Positions 49,250 to 59,760 are shown, counted from the stretch's first letter. The stretch: DNA of 64,000 nucleotides from Brevipalpus yothersi (GCA_003956705.1 QZCP01000088.1:20346-84345), one strand, 5' to 3'. Translations and numbers: made by a program. The notes: generated by a model from the sequence alone, not told the origin.

Positions 49250-50933
49250 TCAATCCTCCTTATCATCATCTGAAGAACTTGAATCGGAAGACTCATTTTT
49301 AGATTCACGGTGATTGATTGGACAAATATTATCTATTATACATTGAGAGATTAATTCCTCATAGTGCTGGAGAAATTTCTCCACTGAGCATGGGAGCTCA
49401 GAGCAACCGTCAATGGTGATTGGATATCCTTGAACCATCGGAACAATATGGTATTTATCGTTTTTTCGAAACATTGTGACGATGAAATGAGAGTTAAATG
49501 GATCCACAAGAGAAGTTCGCAAATAACGATTGGGATCATTCATAAATCCATTTAAAGGCCGCTTCTCATTGAAAACACCTAAAGTAGACCACAACTTTAC
49601 CATAGCACCTGAACAAATCATCAAACATTTGAAAAGAAATATTATAGCTTAGGCATTCAAAATCATCGTTGAAGAATTCAAAACTCACCTGAATGAGAGA
49701 AATACAACTTTGTGAGTGGTTTACGGGAAGGATCCATTTGCGATCTAATTGTTGAGACCAAATCTTTGAAAATATCACATGTAGCATTTCCGTTGTAATA
49801 TCGCCCATGATCTTTATTCACATAGTGCAGATCATGAATATATTCCATTCGCTTCAAATTGGGCTCATCGAATACCGCACACCAAGTACTATCATTGTAT
49901 ATTGCAACCTCAAAAGCACAGGTGATATGTAACAACTTCATCTCTTCATGGGAAAACTCCCGGTCGAGACCAAGCCTACTCTTCAAAGCAGTATTCACAG
50001 AGGAATAAAGAAGTTCCTTGGTTTGACCCTTGGGCTTTATACGGTGCTTTTCTGTTCTTTTCAGTTCATTTTTACACAGTCTATAAAGATACAGAGGCTT
50101 TCGATCCTCAATGCTTACGTTGAATCCTATTGAAAGAAATTTAATCGTTAAATCCACATGAATGTAGAAGCGTATAAGATGAGACAAAAGCAGGAAGGAA
50201 AGATAACTCATCTACTATCAACAGAATTCAGGTAAAAACTCATCTAAAACAAAAGCCCAACGTACCTCCTTGCATGTGTTTGAGACCAGTCAAAAAAGCT
50301 TCAGCAGTTTGACGAGTTCTTATTTTGTCCGTTATTCCAACTTTTAATTCTACTTTAGAAGCATTGAGAAGACTGGGAAAGGCTTCAAAGTACATTTGTG
50401 CTAACAACAGAGAAAATTTTCCACAAATGAAAACAAATTGTGTTAGCTTGGTTATCAGGTAGTGCAGCAAATTGAGGAGAAAAATGGCACTGAGATGACC
50501 TACCTATTTGAGATGTTTCGAGTTCTCCACTTGAACTCACTAACTTTGCTTTTTTCTCAGTCATTCGAGGTTTCCATTTTTGTAAGCGATCAATCTGGTC
50601 CCAGGAGAGGCTTCCTTTCCCAGCCTCATGAGCAGCTGATACTTCTCTGACCAGTTCTGGTAGTTGGCTGGACATCCATATTATCTGCTTTTTACTTGGG
50701 TATCGAATAGAATGCCGCCCAAAGTAGAAGAACATGGAGGGCTCATTTTCTCTGGCGATATGCTTTGGTCCAACTTTATAGAAACTAGAAAAATGCTTAT
50801 AGGCGTTCCAAAATGTAGTTTTTGACCCATACAATGGATAATCATCCACACTAGGTCTTGAGAAAGGAGCTTCAAATGCAAACAGGAAACCAGACACAAG
50901 AAGAATACAAAATACAAATTCTAAACGATACAT
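49250..50933 (-). CDS. MINPP1: MINPP1-like histidine-acid phosphatase, altered active site
   Basis: Relative of multiple inositol-polyphosphate phosphatase, an ER or secreted enzyme that removes phosphates from inositol polyphosphates. Minus-strand exons 50504-50933, 50266-50400, 49689-50126, 49250-49608; 453 residues. The start at 50933 gives a signal peptide (FVFCILLVSGFLFAFEAP); an in-frame ATG at 51014 would place residues before it. Family markers are RHSIRYP (73-79) for RHGxRxP, SSGELET, a TRQTAEAFLTGL helix, STWCAVFDE, EYIHDLHYVN and SHSGAMVKLWSTLGVF. The C-terminal acid motif, usually HAE, reads HSG (333-335), so the proton-donor Glu is missing, and the first motif has Ser for Gly. 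The C-terminus is a Ser/Asp-rich tail ending KED. A pseudophosphatase is possible. A TTTATT (AATAAA on the minus strand) lies 125 nt past the stop. Confidence 0.88.
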
Positions 50934-52558
50934 TTTCGTTCCAACTATCCTTATGACACTGACGCAACGAGACTTAGGATACCGGAAAGATATTGGTGGA
51001 AATACTCCTCTCATCCCCTATTGTTCATCGGGAGAAAAATTGAACCAAAGTCCTTTGCACTTGTCCCACTTGTGTAGATATGGAAAGAAATTTCTATTGT
51101 TTGCTTTATGGGGGTGCTGAGATGAAGGCCTGAGATTCATTCAGATTGTGATGATTTGAAAGAGACATTAAGTTTGAAGATCGATAGGATCTCAGGAATA
51201 GCCACGAAAAAGATATGTAAGTGAGAGATTCAACAATGACAAATACAAAAGATTCGAAACTTATGTAGTTGAGAAACAAAAATCATGGTGTGGATAAGAT
51301 CAATTGATGCTGGGCAGTACGTTCAACGTTATCGAGAATAAGATAAGATATGTTTTGACACATTAGGTAAAAAACGATCCAAAGTTGATCTGGAGACGTT
51401 CAACGTTATCAGTTTTAAAAAGATAAGATTAGAAACAGTGTTTCTAATCAGATGTGAAAGATAATGTCTTGATTGTAGTTAAAATCGTTAAGTAGCTGGA
51501 TGAACGACGTTTCATCATCAAATGATTGCATCATTTATTTTGACTGAATTAGTAGGTGATTAAATTTTCACTTAGGCACTTTACAACATTTCAGGGATGA
51601 ATAGATGACAAATAATTCAAAACAAAATTAAATGAAAGATGAAAAAATCTTAACAAATTTCGATTCTACATGTTTAGCAAACGCAATTAACTTGTGTTTG
51701 GTAAACAATGTTAACTACTGTAATTTATGTAAGAGTCTCAAGGTTGGTAGCCTGGACTCCCCTGTACAATTGCTCGCGACAGGCTCACCCTGTCGCAGCC
51801 ACCTTACGGCCGCCTCTGCTGCCGATCCAGATGACCCTGCGAGCTGTTGGTTTCACTCCCGGTGTTCTAGGGCTCTTGCCAATTACCCGAGGAGGATTAT
51901 TCAGATTTGATTCTAACTGATTCGTGGCAGTGAGGCAGTCGAGCGTGGTCAAGCCATGTCCCGAATTGCCTAATTCACTGCTTACTAACTATTTGGTTCG
52001 TGAGTGTCTCAGAGGTTTGGTGTGATCAACTCGTCTTCCATACTTGCTCTCATTTTTGAAGGTGAGCTTGACTGCTTGAGAATTAATAGAAGATTGAGAA
52101 AAGAGTATTATCTTGAACCATGGACCAGAGACGGATCCCTGTATCCTTTGGTTCACTTATAATAGCATTTGCATATATTATTATACTCAATTCAAGCGGG
52201 TCCCAAAAGACACCGCCTTGCACGCGAAGGTCCAACTGTTGGAAAAAGTTAGGGTTAGTTGTATGCTAGCATCATGAAAATTCGACCATCGGGTAGCCCT
52301 TAATCAGATAGAGAGAAATCAGATTTGAAAGATATCAGATTCGAGGGGTCGTGCGACACCAGAAGTGGAAAAAGAACATTAGTATTAATGTACAAAGCAT
52401 GTTAGCTTGGAGCGTGTCTAAATTACACACATCTCAATGCTACATAGATTGCGAGATATGAACTGAGAAGAGTAGAAAATACATAGTGCTTAATTTTGTC
52501 ATATTTTTACATTATCGTGGCCATCTCTGTAATATCAAAGGTTCAGGTTGGTTAGAGG
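50934..52558. other. Intergenic with GC-rich patch and small repeats
   Basis: Upstream region of the MINPP1-like gene, then the left flank of the retroelement block. A 15-bp exact direct repeat (ACGTTCAACGTTATC) occurs at 51319 and 51396, each followed within ~25 bp by GATAAG. A GC-rich stretch at about 51740-51960 contains a perfect 8-bp hairpin at 51776-51796. It may be the 3' end of the mobile element or a separate short element. Confidence 0.5.
51776..51796. other. Perfect 8-bp stem hairpin, 5-nt loop
   Basis: GCGACAGG and CCTGTCGC flank CTCAC. It lies in a GC-rich patch unlike its surroundings and could be a 3'UTR structure of the minus-strand retroelement or of a short interspersed element. 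Confidence 0.5.
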
Positions 52559-53866
52559 CTAGTTGGTGGCTAGTGGCATTGGATCTCTGGCAGTTATTTC
52601 GTCCTCACCTCCTATCTCTATTAGGCTGCCAAATTCGCTTATGACAATGAAATTTTCTCCATCAAGCGTCACCCTTTCATCTGTCCGTCCTGAACTTGTG
52701 CATGCACTTCCCACATGTTCAGTCGCTGTATCTTTTCCGCGTTCAGTTTCTCTCTTATTGCTTTTCGTCTTTCGATTTCTTTCACACAGGCTAGTTATCA
52801 GGTTGCATGGGTTGATGTCCTGTATTCTTTCTCCTGCAAGTTTGGTGTTTTTATTATATGTATGTCGAGCTCGTGGACACATAAGTTTTGTCGCCTTTCT
52901 CACTCCATGTCTTTTTTTTAGGTGAAACAGTGCCTGTCTCTCACAGGCAAACTTAGAGCCACAATCGGTGCACCTTATGATAAAGGAGGTGTGATATCTC
53001 TGGATGTGGAGTAATAACTCCTCTTTTCTCATCGATTTATCGCCACACAGGATACAGAACACCCCTTCTTTCGCACTCGTTTCCTTGCTTGGACATTTTC
53101 GAAATATAACACTTAGATTATGTATTGTAAGATAATACATTTTCCCTTCTTTCATGCCTTTCAGTATTTTCAGACAATCTTTCATTGTTGGATATGCTCG
53201 AGGGTGGAGATCTATTTCCTCAGGCCAGCTCACTAGGTCCTTCTCTACCTTCGTGATTGCCCCTGTTAGAAGAGGATCTTCTTCGTCCACCTCAACCGGA
53301 AAGATTCCACGCAGATTCAAGATTTCTAGAGGGATGTCCTCGCGTTTGAATACCAATTTTGACTCAAAGTCTGGGTCTAGCGCACAGTCACATTCATCAA
53401 ACACGCTATGTGTGTCTCTTTTCTCTGGTGTCGCATCCTCTTCCGAATATCTCTGGCACTCCATACACTCATTTTCGGATTGTAAAATGGTTTGACAGGA
53501 AGATTGTCGACCAATGTGTATTTTCAAGGGCTTGTTGCCAGCTACCGGCTTTTCACGAGACCATTGGCCACCTAATAATTCAATGCATTCCAGAGTAGCA
53601 TCTTTTTCTTCGATTCTTATACTTATCCAACCATGTTCCAACAGCTCAGCAACGCGTTGCATTGTTTTCAATTTTACTCTTTGAAGATTGAGATGAAATT
53701 TTTGGTTGGGTCTCATCATGAATTGTCCTTCAATGTTCACATTAATCTCTCCAATGATCGACCCTTCAAATTCCTTTGAACCGTCCTCACAATGAACAAC
53801 CACCATGCTTAGGCAGCCACTGTCCTTCAGTCTGTTTGTGACCTCGAACTCCATCGACACCGACAT
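52559..53866 (-). CDS. C2H2 zinc-finger protein of the retroelement block (candidate ORF1)
   Basis: Single-exon ORF of 435 residues starting ATG at 53866. Two C2H2 fingers of spacing C-x2-C-x12-H-x4-H lie near residues 275-330 (FCILCGDKSMRK...HIQRYH and IRCTDCGSKFA...HLKKRH). They are followed by a basic stretch and a polar C-terminal tail. The N-terminal half is acidic with several Cys residues and no domain I recognise. The lack of introns and the position beside a reverse transcriptase suggest a nucleic-acid-binding gag-like protein. Its place downstream of the RT ORF would be unusual for ORF1, so it may belong to a second element or be a host intronless gene. Confidence 0.6.
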   Translation of the reverse strand: MSVSMEFEVTNRLKDSGCLSMVVVHCEDGSKEFEGSIIGEINVNIEGQFMMRPNQKFHLNLQRVKLKTMQRVAELLEHGWISIRIEEKDATLECIELLGGQWSREKPVAGNKPLKIHIGRQSSCQTILQSENECMECQRYSEEDATPEKRDTHSVFDECDCALDPDFESKLVFKREDIPLEILNLRGIFPVEVDEEDPLLTGAITKVEKDLVSWPEEIDLHPRAYPTMKDCLKILKGMKEGKMYYLTIHNLSVIFRKCPSKETSAKEGVFCILCGDKSMRKEELLLHIQRYHTSFIIRCTDCGSKFACERQALFHLKKRHGVRKATKLMCPRARHTYNKNTKLAGERIQDINPCNLITSLCERNRKTKSNKRETERGKDTATEHVGSACTSSGRTDERVTLDGENFIVISEFGSLIEIGGEDEITARDPMPLATN

Positions 53867-55116
53867 GCTGAGATTCGCTGGAACCTGACTGTCAATCTTT
53901 ACACAGTATTAGTCTGTCGAGATCTCCGTACTTTCGACTTCAGTCACGCTACACTTTCCCACAGATGATTATTGTCGGCAAATCTTATTGATAGAGGATT
54001 TATCTCTGGAAGATGACCATCAGCCGACACTATAACACTATGTTGATAATGGGACTGGCTACTTATTACTGAGTGATTAACTTTACAAGGAATTAGACAC
54101 TGATAGCAATGAATGTTTATCCTGTGTTTACACTGAACTCTCCAATCCGGCTCACTCTCTTGCTGTTACTTTTTTAGGCGCACTTTCTTTAAAAATTCGA
54201 AACATTTGTAAATTCTTTTCACATTGTTTTTGCTAGTTCAACCATCATTGTTCCAGTCAAAAATCAACTTACTTACACAGATAATATTGAAGTTGATCAA
54301 TTGAGTTCACTATTTAGACAATCCTGATTCTAATCTACTTTGATAATCTCTTATTCTATTGGGATCGTGCCTTCAATCGGACTACATCATGGCTTTGCTT
54401 ACCATCCATTGCAACTGTGAGCTATCATGTTTTATGTGCAACATCAATCCACACGCGGATTTGAGCAGTTTTATCACTTCATCTGCTAACTCATGTCTTT
54501 TCTTTCTTTCAAACAGTTCGCTGGGCTTCCAATCTTCACGTCCATCTCAGCTTAAGATTCATCACTTATGAAGCTGCTTGGACTTATGGTCAGCTCGAGC
54601 AGCCACCTCATCAGCCAGCTCTCAACATTGATTTCACAGTCAGCTTCACTGTTTTGCAGTTATCTCTTGTGCCACCGTACCTATTGCCACTTGTGTATCA
54701 CTCATCTCGAGCTGACATCCGCTACCTGCACCCATTGCCGCTGTGATCATTCAAGCTAGTTGCCTCATTTTGCCATACACTACACCAATTATCGTTTTCT
54801 CTAATCTAGTTCGCCTTCTCCAAAGACAAAGCTCCTACATTCCTGATTTAAAGTAACCAAAAGCATTACCAGTTCACTCACCGCGCCAATAGTTCAAGTG
54901 ACCGGTGTCAATACATGTTCCTGTCCTCTCCATTCTCATTGGCTGCCCTCACCGGTCAGGTCCATCTTCACTAAAGTTCTCGGCTCCCGCCATCCTTTTT
55001 AACCGGCCACATGTTTCTCCATCTCGACATTCAGTCTTCATTCTCGTTCGCATCTCTGTTCTTCCTTAATTTTCTTTCTTTTTTTCTCTTTCTAAAGTGT
55101 ATTAAACTTAGGTGCT
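53867..55116. promoter_or_regulatory. Spacer between two divergent zinc-finger ORFs
   Basis: A 1250-bp spacer separates the start codons of the minus 435-residue and plus 245-residue ORFs. Near its right end a TTTTTAACC word (about 54995) and an arthropod initiator-like TCAGTC (55031) are spaced about 35 bp apart, ~85 bp before the plus ORF. Short ORFs inside have no domain. The promoter reading is tentative. Confidence 0.3.
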
Positions 55117-55854
55117 ATGGCTATTCTGTCGAAACCTCTCTGTCTCGAGTTTTCTCAGGCTCTCTATGGGCTTTTACAGGAGGTCAAATATGACAATATT
55201 CTTGGTCGTCTTGAGCATTCATGTTCATCAAGTCGACATGTTCATGACATCGCAGATCTTGATGCCTTTGTGTCCAATATTTTACAGAGTCAGCCAACTA
55301 TATTGCCTCTTCTCTATGATTCAACGATATTCTCCGTGCCGATTACTTCTTTGTACACTCCAATCGAGATGTTCTCCAGCGTAGTACATGGCCCACATAC
55401 TTATCTCTATTGCAATCTTTGCTTAAAAACCTTTGCCGAAGTTGGATCTTTCGCTGAGCATTTTCATCGATCTCAATGCGTACCAATCGTCCCTACTAAT
55501 ATACAGGCAAATCGATCTCGACTTCAATCACTCGGACGTCGTGTTAACTATCTCCGTCAATTGTATCCAAGATTAACCATGTCACCTGTGCCACATTTAA
55601 TGCTTCCGGAACAAGTTATCGATTGGGAACCCTTGAATCTCAATGAACACGAGCTACCAGATTGGGATGTTGGAAGCCAGTCGGATCATGAGGAAGTCCC
55701 AATTGAACCTGAACGCAGCCCTTCGCCTCACCTTACACCTTCACCAACACCTTCCCCTGCCTCTGATGCTATGGACCTTCGTATGGCGTCTCCTAATCCT
55801 GACTCAGATTCCAGTCGCAGCTCCTCCGAAGTGTATCATTATCCAATCGACTAA
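55117..55854 (+). CDS. Small zinc-finger ORF opposing the reverse transcriptase
   Basis: Single-exon ORF of 245 residues with ATG at 55117 and stop TAA at 55852. It contains one zinc-binding motif near residues 98-123 (YCNLCLKTFAEVGSFAEH then C), of C-x2-C-x12-H-x5-C type. An acidic, Pro/Ser-rich tail (SPSPHLTPSPTPSPAS) follows. Its stop is 80 bp from the stop of the RT ORF on the other strand, so the two are tail-to-tail. It could be a second protein of the mobile element, a host retrogene, or remains of another element. I recognise no family. Confidence 0.5.
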   Translation: MAILSKPLCLEFSQALYGLLQEVKYDNILGRLEHSCSSSRHVHDIADLDAFVSNILQSQPTILPLLYDSTIFSVPITSLYTPIEMFSSVVHGPHTYLYCNLCLKTFAEVGSFAEHFHRSQCVPIVPTNIQANRSRLQSLGRRVNYLRQLYPRLTMSPVPHLMLPEQVIDWEPLNLNEHELPDWDVGSQSDHEEVPIEPERSPSPHLTPSPTPSPASDAMDLRMASPNPDSDSSRSSSEVYHYPID

Positions 55855-55934
55855 TCAGTGCTCACCCCAACTTTTTGCGTCTCTTAATTTGCTCAGTCTT
55901 GCCCTCAATTATCCATAATCTACCTCTTCATTTC

Positions 55935-58900
55935 TTACTCAATTCTTTCAATTATCGTTTTACTAATTCTCTTATCCCTCTCTAAACTCGTCCCAGCACA
56001 GTAATTGTGCTCTGTTTCAATCCTGAAACGCTCAAATTTTTCATTAAATAAAATCTGTTTCCTTCTCTTTATCTCAATCATTTTCGCTTCAAATTTATTT
56101 ATCCTGATTCTTTTTCTAGATTTCACCCACATTTCTTCACATGACTCTTTGACGCGTTTGGAGTACACACTTTTTTCACAGCCCATCATTATTTCCTCTA
56201 TTGAGGGATCAAATCGTAGGATTGGACGTCCTATCTGATTCCTTGACAGAACTCTTTGGAAATAGTAACCTAGTTCTCTGATTTCTTGTCTGCAATCTGC
56301 CTTTTTGATAAGCTCCTGAGTGGGGATTCTGTTGTAGCGCAGCAACCAAAGTGGCCTTTTTCTTTCTTCCAGCTTACAGTCCCAAATGATGTGGAAGGAT
56401 GACAGTTTCTCACCGCATATGCATGTTCTTCTGCTGCTCCAGCTTTGCCATGAGCCGGCCAGCATTGAGATGTGTTCGGTATCAGCTTGCATTCCTGTCC
56501 ACTCTCGAAATTCATTCCTTAGCTTTCGATTTAGAAGCCCATCATTGTCAATGCCCATTAGCTCCTCAAAGTTGCAGTTGGCCCAATCTGGTCGACCGCA
56601 CGATGGATTCACCTCACCTAGCTCGGTTACATTGGCTTGGTTGACAATCCTCCAGCAGCACCGATAGCCATTTAGGGCTTCGCACATAGGATTAAACCTT
56701 CTCTTCACATCAAAATGATGAGTTACGAGGTATTCCGGCACGTTCAGTAGCATTATCCCATCGAAATCTCTATTAATTATCGTTTCACTGACTAGATAGT
56801 CAATTAGACCCAAGCTCAGCGTATCTAGGGGATTTATTCTCTTCCACATATACTCACCATACACCATTTCCACCTTACCTCTGTGGCTGCACCTCACCAC
56901 ATACCAGAGTCTGTCTTCTAATCTTTTCCATCCAATCGAAATTACACCTCCTACTTCTTCAGATCTAAATTTTCTGTAACTGACCGGAACTATTGCTGGA
57001 CACCCTCTTTTCCTTAGTGTCTCAATTCTGTACGGGAGCGCTATGGTTGACCATGACGGCCAGCCTTGGCTAACTTTCGGAGTAAAGCGTTCTCCCCTAG
57101 CGCTCTTGATCCATGAATTGAAGATTATCGATTTCGGATTACCAACACCGATGACCCATCTCAGTGTTTCTGCATTTGAGCCTCGTGACGATGAGAATAT
57201 TGTTCTTACCACATCGTTGCATGAGCTCTCGACTGATTGAGTGCCGTTGCTCATAACCAACATGGGAGAGAAGTATCGAACGTAGCAATTTACTAGCGAA
57301 TCATAGAGAGTCTTGATTACCCTGGGCGGAATGTCTCTCAAGAATACGCGTTTTTTGGTGAATAGAGCACCCACTTCTCTGATTTTTCTCCACGCATCAA
57401 TCACTAACTGATTGTTGAGCTTGCCACTTGTCAAATTAAAACCTAACACCGATACACCGCCTTCTGGTAACCTTCTCGCGATTTTTAAGCTGTTTGTGAG
57501 CATACACGATTTTGTTTTCGATTTGTTCATGCATAGACTAACTTCTTCGAATTTTTTCGATGTTAAGTCGATTATTCTAGTGGTCAGTCTCTTCATTCCA
57601 TTCACGTATTCATCTAGGTTGTCCTTGTTACTCAGCACCCATTCTGGTACCTCTATATCTTCCACACAAATAAGCGTATCATCTGCGAATCTTAGGAATT
57701 TCACATTATAGCCATCACACCTTTTTAAAATCGTGTCCTTTGTCACCACATTATATAGCCATGGGCTGGCCACACCACCTTGATTTGATCCAGTTGTGTA
57801 GGTTTTGTATTTGAAGTTTCCTGATTCATCCACTATGAAGCTTACTCTGCTTCTCATCATTTTCTCGAGCATGAAGATTATTGAATTTTCAATTCCTATC
57901 TCACGAAGTTTTGCACAGCATTGGTCGATTGAGAAATTTTCAAATGCATTAGAAATATCGCACGAGATGAGTATTTTGATAGTGTGTCCTTTCTTTTTCA
58001 ACAGCGAGCCTATGTCGCTAAGTAGTTCATTAAATAGTCCTGATGCCCCTTTTTTCAGGGAAAAACCCCACTGATTTTCAAACCAGGTTATTTCTTTGTT
58101 CCTACCAATAAGTGCCATTAGGCAGTGGTCTATTGTCCTTCCCACCGGATTCATGATCGCGATGGGTCTTACTTGCCGACCATTTGCCTTTTCTATGAGT
58201 GTTATTTTGCTGTAGAATGCCCCTGTGGGCAGTAACGAGTTAGAGATACAAAAGCGGAAGAACTTCTCGAAACTCTTGTCCATTCTCAGAAATGTGCTAA
58301 AACTTTTTGAATCTAAGAATGATCCATATTTGCAGGTTTTTTTCCCTACTTTTTTGCATACATTCATCCACTCAGATTTCGTGAGCCACTTAGCCTCTAG
58401 CTTGCTCTCCGGGCTCATCATGAGATCTTCCGGCCGTGTGTGACTGAAGGATGCCATAAATCTTTCTCCATCCGCTTTAAGTAGATCTGGATCACCCTTC
58501 CTAAGATTTCCCCTAATGGATCTCCACTCTTTCCCTAGGGCCATATCTGCAACTTGCCAGTCCGTCAGATCTCCACTAAGAAGCTTCTCTCTTCTGGTCC
58601 TCTCTGACTTCTTGTGTTCCAATGAAATGTCCATCACGCACTGCTTCAATTCCTCAGTCTTTTTCATGAGTAGATTGGCCGCCAATTCATCTCTGACTCT
58701 AAATCTCGCAATCTGGCGACGTAGATTTCTCCTTTTTTTAGCTAGTGCATCTAGTTTTCTCTTGTTTCTGCCTCTCCAGTTTCTCATACTCTTCGAAACT
58801 AAATTAGTCACATGTCCGATGATCCTGCAATAGTTGTCATCCACTGAACTCTGGTCTGAGAGATGCGTTAACTCCAATTGATTGCCTCTAATTAGATCCC

Positions 58901-59630
58901 TTAGCAAGCTTTGATCTATGAATTCTCTCTTCACCTTCTCACTCACCACATCCATCTCTATCTCTGCTTTTATCATTCTATGGTCAGTGCCCATAACATC
59001 TAATATTTTGCATTCAAATAGTCTGTCCTCTAGCTTATACGGGCCAATAATGAGATCTATCCATGAATATCCTTTGCCTTTAAATGAGTAGCTCTCCGCT
59101 GTGGGTAGATTTAGGACACGGAGTCTCCATTTTCCTATTAAGCTGACAATACCCGTTGCCGAGGCTCTATCTTTTCTCGGAGACCATAGTTCATGCTCGG
59201 TGTTGAAGTCACCTAAAATGTAGACTTCATGGCCTCTCATACAGTCACGAATGATTTGGTCAATCATGTTGATCGTGTCCCCTCTGACATCCACCCAAGG
59301 CCTAAAGTATGCCTCAATTATGCCGATTCTTCGGCCAAACTGATGACCACTGATAGCAATTATGTCAAGATTTTCGGGCGCCGCAAGAACTTTCCAGTTT
59401 GAAAGATTGGAGGCAATGCAGCATTTTCCGTTTCCGGCGACAAAAGTTCTACCCATATCTGCTAACATTATCATTGTATCATTTGTGCATTCACACATAC
59501 CCATAACCCAGTTCACACTCGCTGCACAGAGATCCGCCGCCTCGAGCACCGAGACATTATTGCAATTAACGTTAATGTGGAAAAGATTTAGCTTACCTTT
59601 AGCTACTTCGTCAGCTTTTCCCGCCGGCAT
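55935..59630 (-). CDS. APE-endonuclease/reverse transcriptase of a non-LTR retrotransposon
   Basis: Uninterrupted ORF of 1231 residues from the first ATG (59630); the open frame reaches about 59700 without another ATG. Order: AP-endonuclease domain with GDFN (about 140-143), SWIDLIIGP and GTDHRMI; a basic linker; reverse transcriptase with QVRPIAIMNP, ISCDISNAFENF, SNQGGVASPWLYN and the catalytic FADD (about 648-651, plus-strand 57678-57689); a thumb region; and a C-terminal CCHC-like knuckle CICGEKLSSFHIIWDC (about 1070-1085). No RNase H domain is seen. This fits the R1/I/Jockey-type APE lineages that copy RNA into nicked chromosomal DNA. With no stop or frameshift it may be recently active. 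The exact clade is not resolved. Confidence 0.92.
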   Translation of the reverse strand: MPAGKADEVAKGKLNLFHINVNCNNVSVLEAADLCAASVNWVMGMCECTNDTMIMLADMGRTFVAGNGKCCIASNLSNWKVLAAPENLDIIAISGHQFGRRIGIIEAYFRPWVDVRGDTINMIDQIIRDCMRGHEVYILGDFNTEHELWSPRKDRASATGIVSLIGKWRLRVLNLPTAESYSFKGKGYSWIDLIIGPYKLEDRLFECKILDVMGTDHRMIKAEIEMDVVSEKVKREFIDQSLLRDLIRGNQLELTHLSDQSSVDDNYCRIIGHVTNLVSKSMRNWRGRNKRKLDALAKKRRNLRRQIARFRVRDELAANLLMKKTEELKQCVMDISLEHKKSERTRREKLLSGDLTDWQVADMALGKEWRSIRGNLRKGDPDLLKADGERFMASFSHTRPEDLMMSPESKLEAKWLTKSEWMNVCKKVGKKTCKYGSFLDSKSFSTFLRMDKSFEKFFRFCISNSLLPTGAFYSKITLIEKANGRQVRPIAIMNPVGRTIDHCLMALIGRNKEITWFENQWGFSLKKGASGLFNELLSDIGSLLKKKGHTIKILISCDISNAFENFSIDQCCAKLREIGIENSIIFMLEKMMRSRVSFIVDESGNFKYKTYTTGSNQGGVASPWLYNVVTKDTILKRCDGYNVKFLRFADDTLICVEDIEVPEWVLSNKDNLDEYVNGMKRLTTRIIDLTSKKFEEVSLCMNKSKTKSCMLTNSLKIARRLPEGGVSVLGFNLTSGKLNNQLVIDAWRKIREVGALFTKKRVFLRDIPPRVIKTLYDSLVNCYVRYFSPMLVMSNGTQSVESSCNDVVRTIFSSSRGSNAETLRWVIGVGNPKSIIFNSWIKSARGERFTPKVSQGWPSWSTIALPYRIETLRKRGCPAIVPVSYRKFRSEEVGGVISIGWKRLEDRLWYVVRCSHRGKVEMVYGEYMWKRINPLDTLSLGLIDYLVSETIINRDFDGIMLLNVPEYLVTHHFDVKRRFNPMCEALNGYRCCWRIVNQANVTELGEVNPSCGRPDWANCNFEELMGIDNDGLLNRKLRNEFREWTGMQADTEHISMLAGSWQSWSSRRTCICGEKLSSFHIIWDCKLEERKRPLWLLRYNRIPTQELIKKADCRQEIRELGYYFQRVLSRNQIGRPILRFDPSIEEIMMGCEKSVYSKRVKESCEEMWVKSRKRIRINKFEAKMIEIKRRKQILFNEKFERFRIETEHNYCAGTSLERDKRISKTIIERIE

Positions 59631-59760
59631 CCTTGAGCTGGATCTGAACGATTCTGCCCACACTGTAGAAGCTCTTATCTTTGTCCGAATTTCCTCGGGT
59701 CTTTTTCTACTTGTGTCTCACCTCAGGCACTTTAGATCAGGCACCAGACCACCACAATAT

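Larger units (their letters stand above)
52559..59760 (-). mobile_element. Non-LTR retrotransposon block with three intronless ORFs
   Basis: The main ORF (55935-59630, minus) encodes an APE-type endonuclease and reverse transcriptase. Two further intronless zinc-finger ORFs lie on its 3' side, one minus (52559-53866) and one plus (55117-55854). Codon and base composition are more balanced than in the flanking AT-rich genes. The ends are not defined: I found no clear poly(A) or target duplication, and the left limit could reach the GC-rich patch near 51.75 kb. Whether the three ORFs form one element is inference from adjacency; a nested or composite insertion is the alternative. Confidence 0.75.

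Noticed and set aside
52246..52262. TTAGGGTTAG word as a possible telomeric repeat
   Set aside because: Only two partial units and no array; chance match.
52563..53598. Plus-strand ORFs within 52.5-53.6 kb
   Set aside because: Antisense shadows of the 435-residue zinc-finger ORF, which has clear C2H2 spacing.
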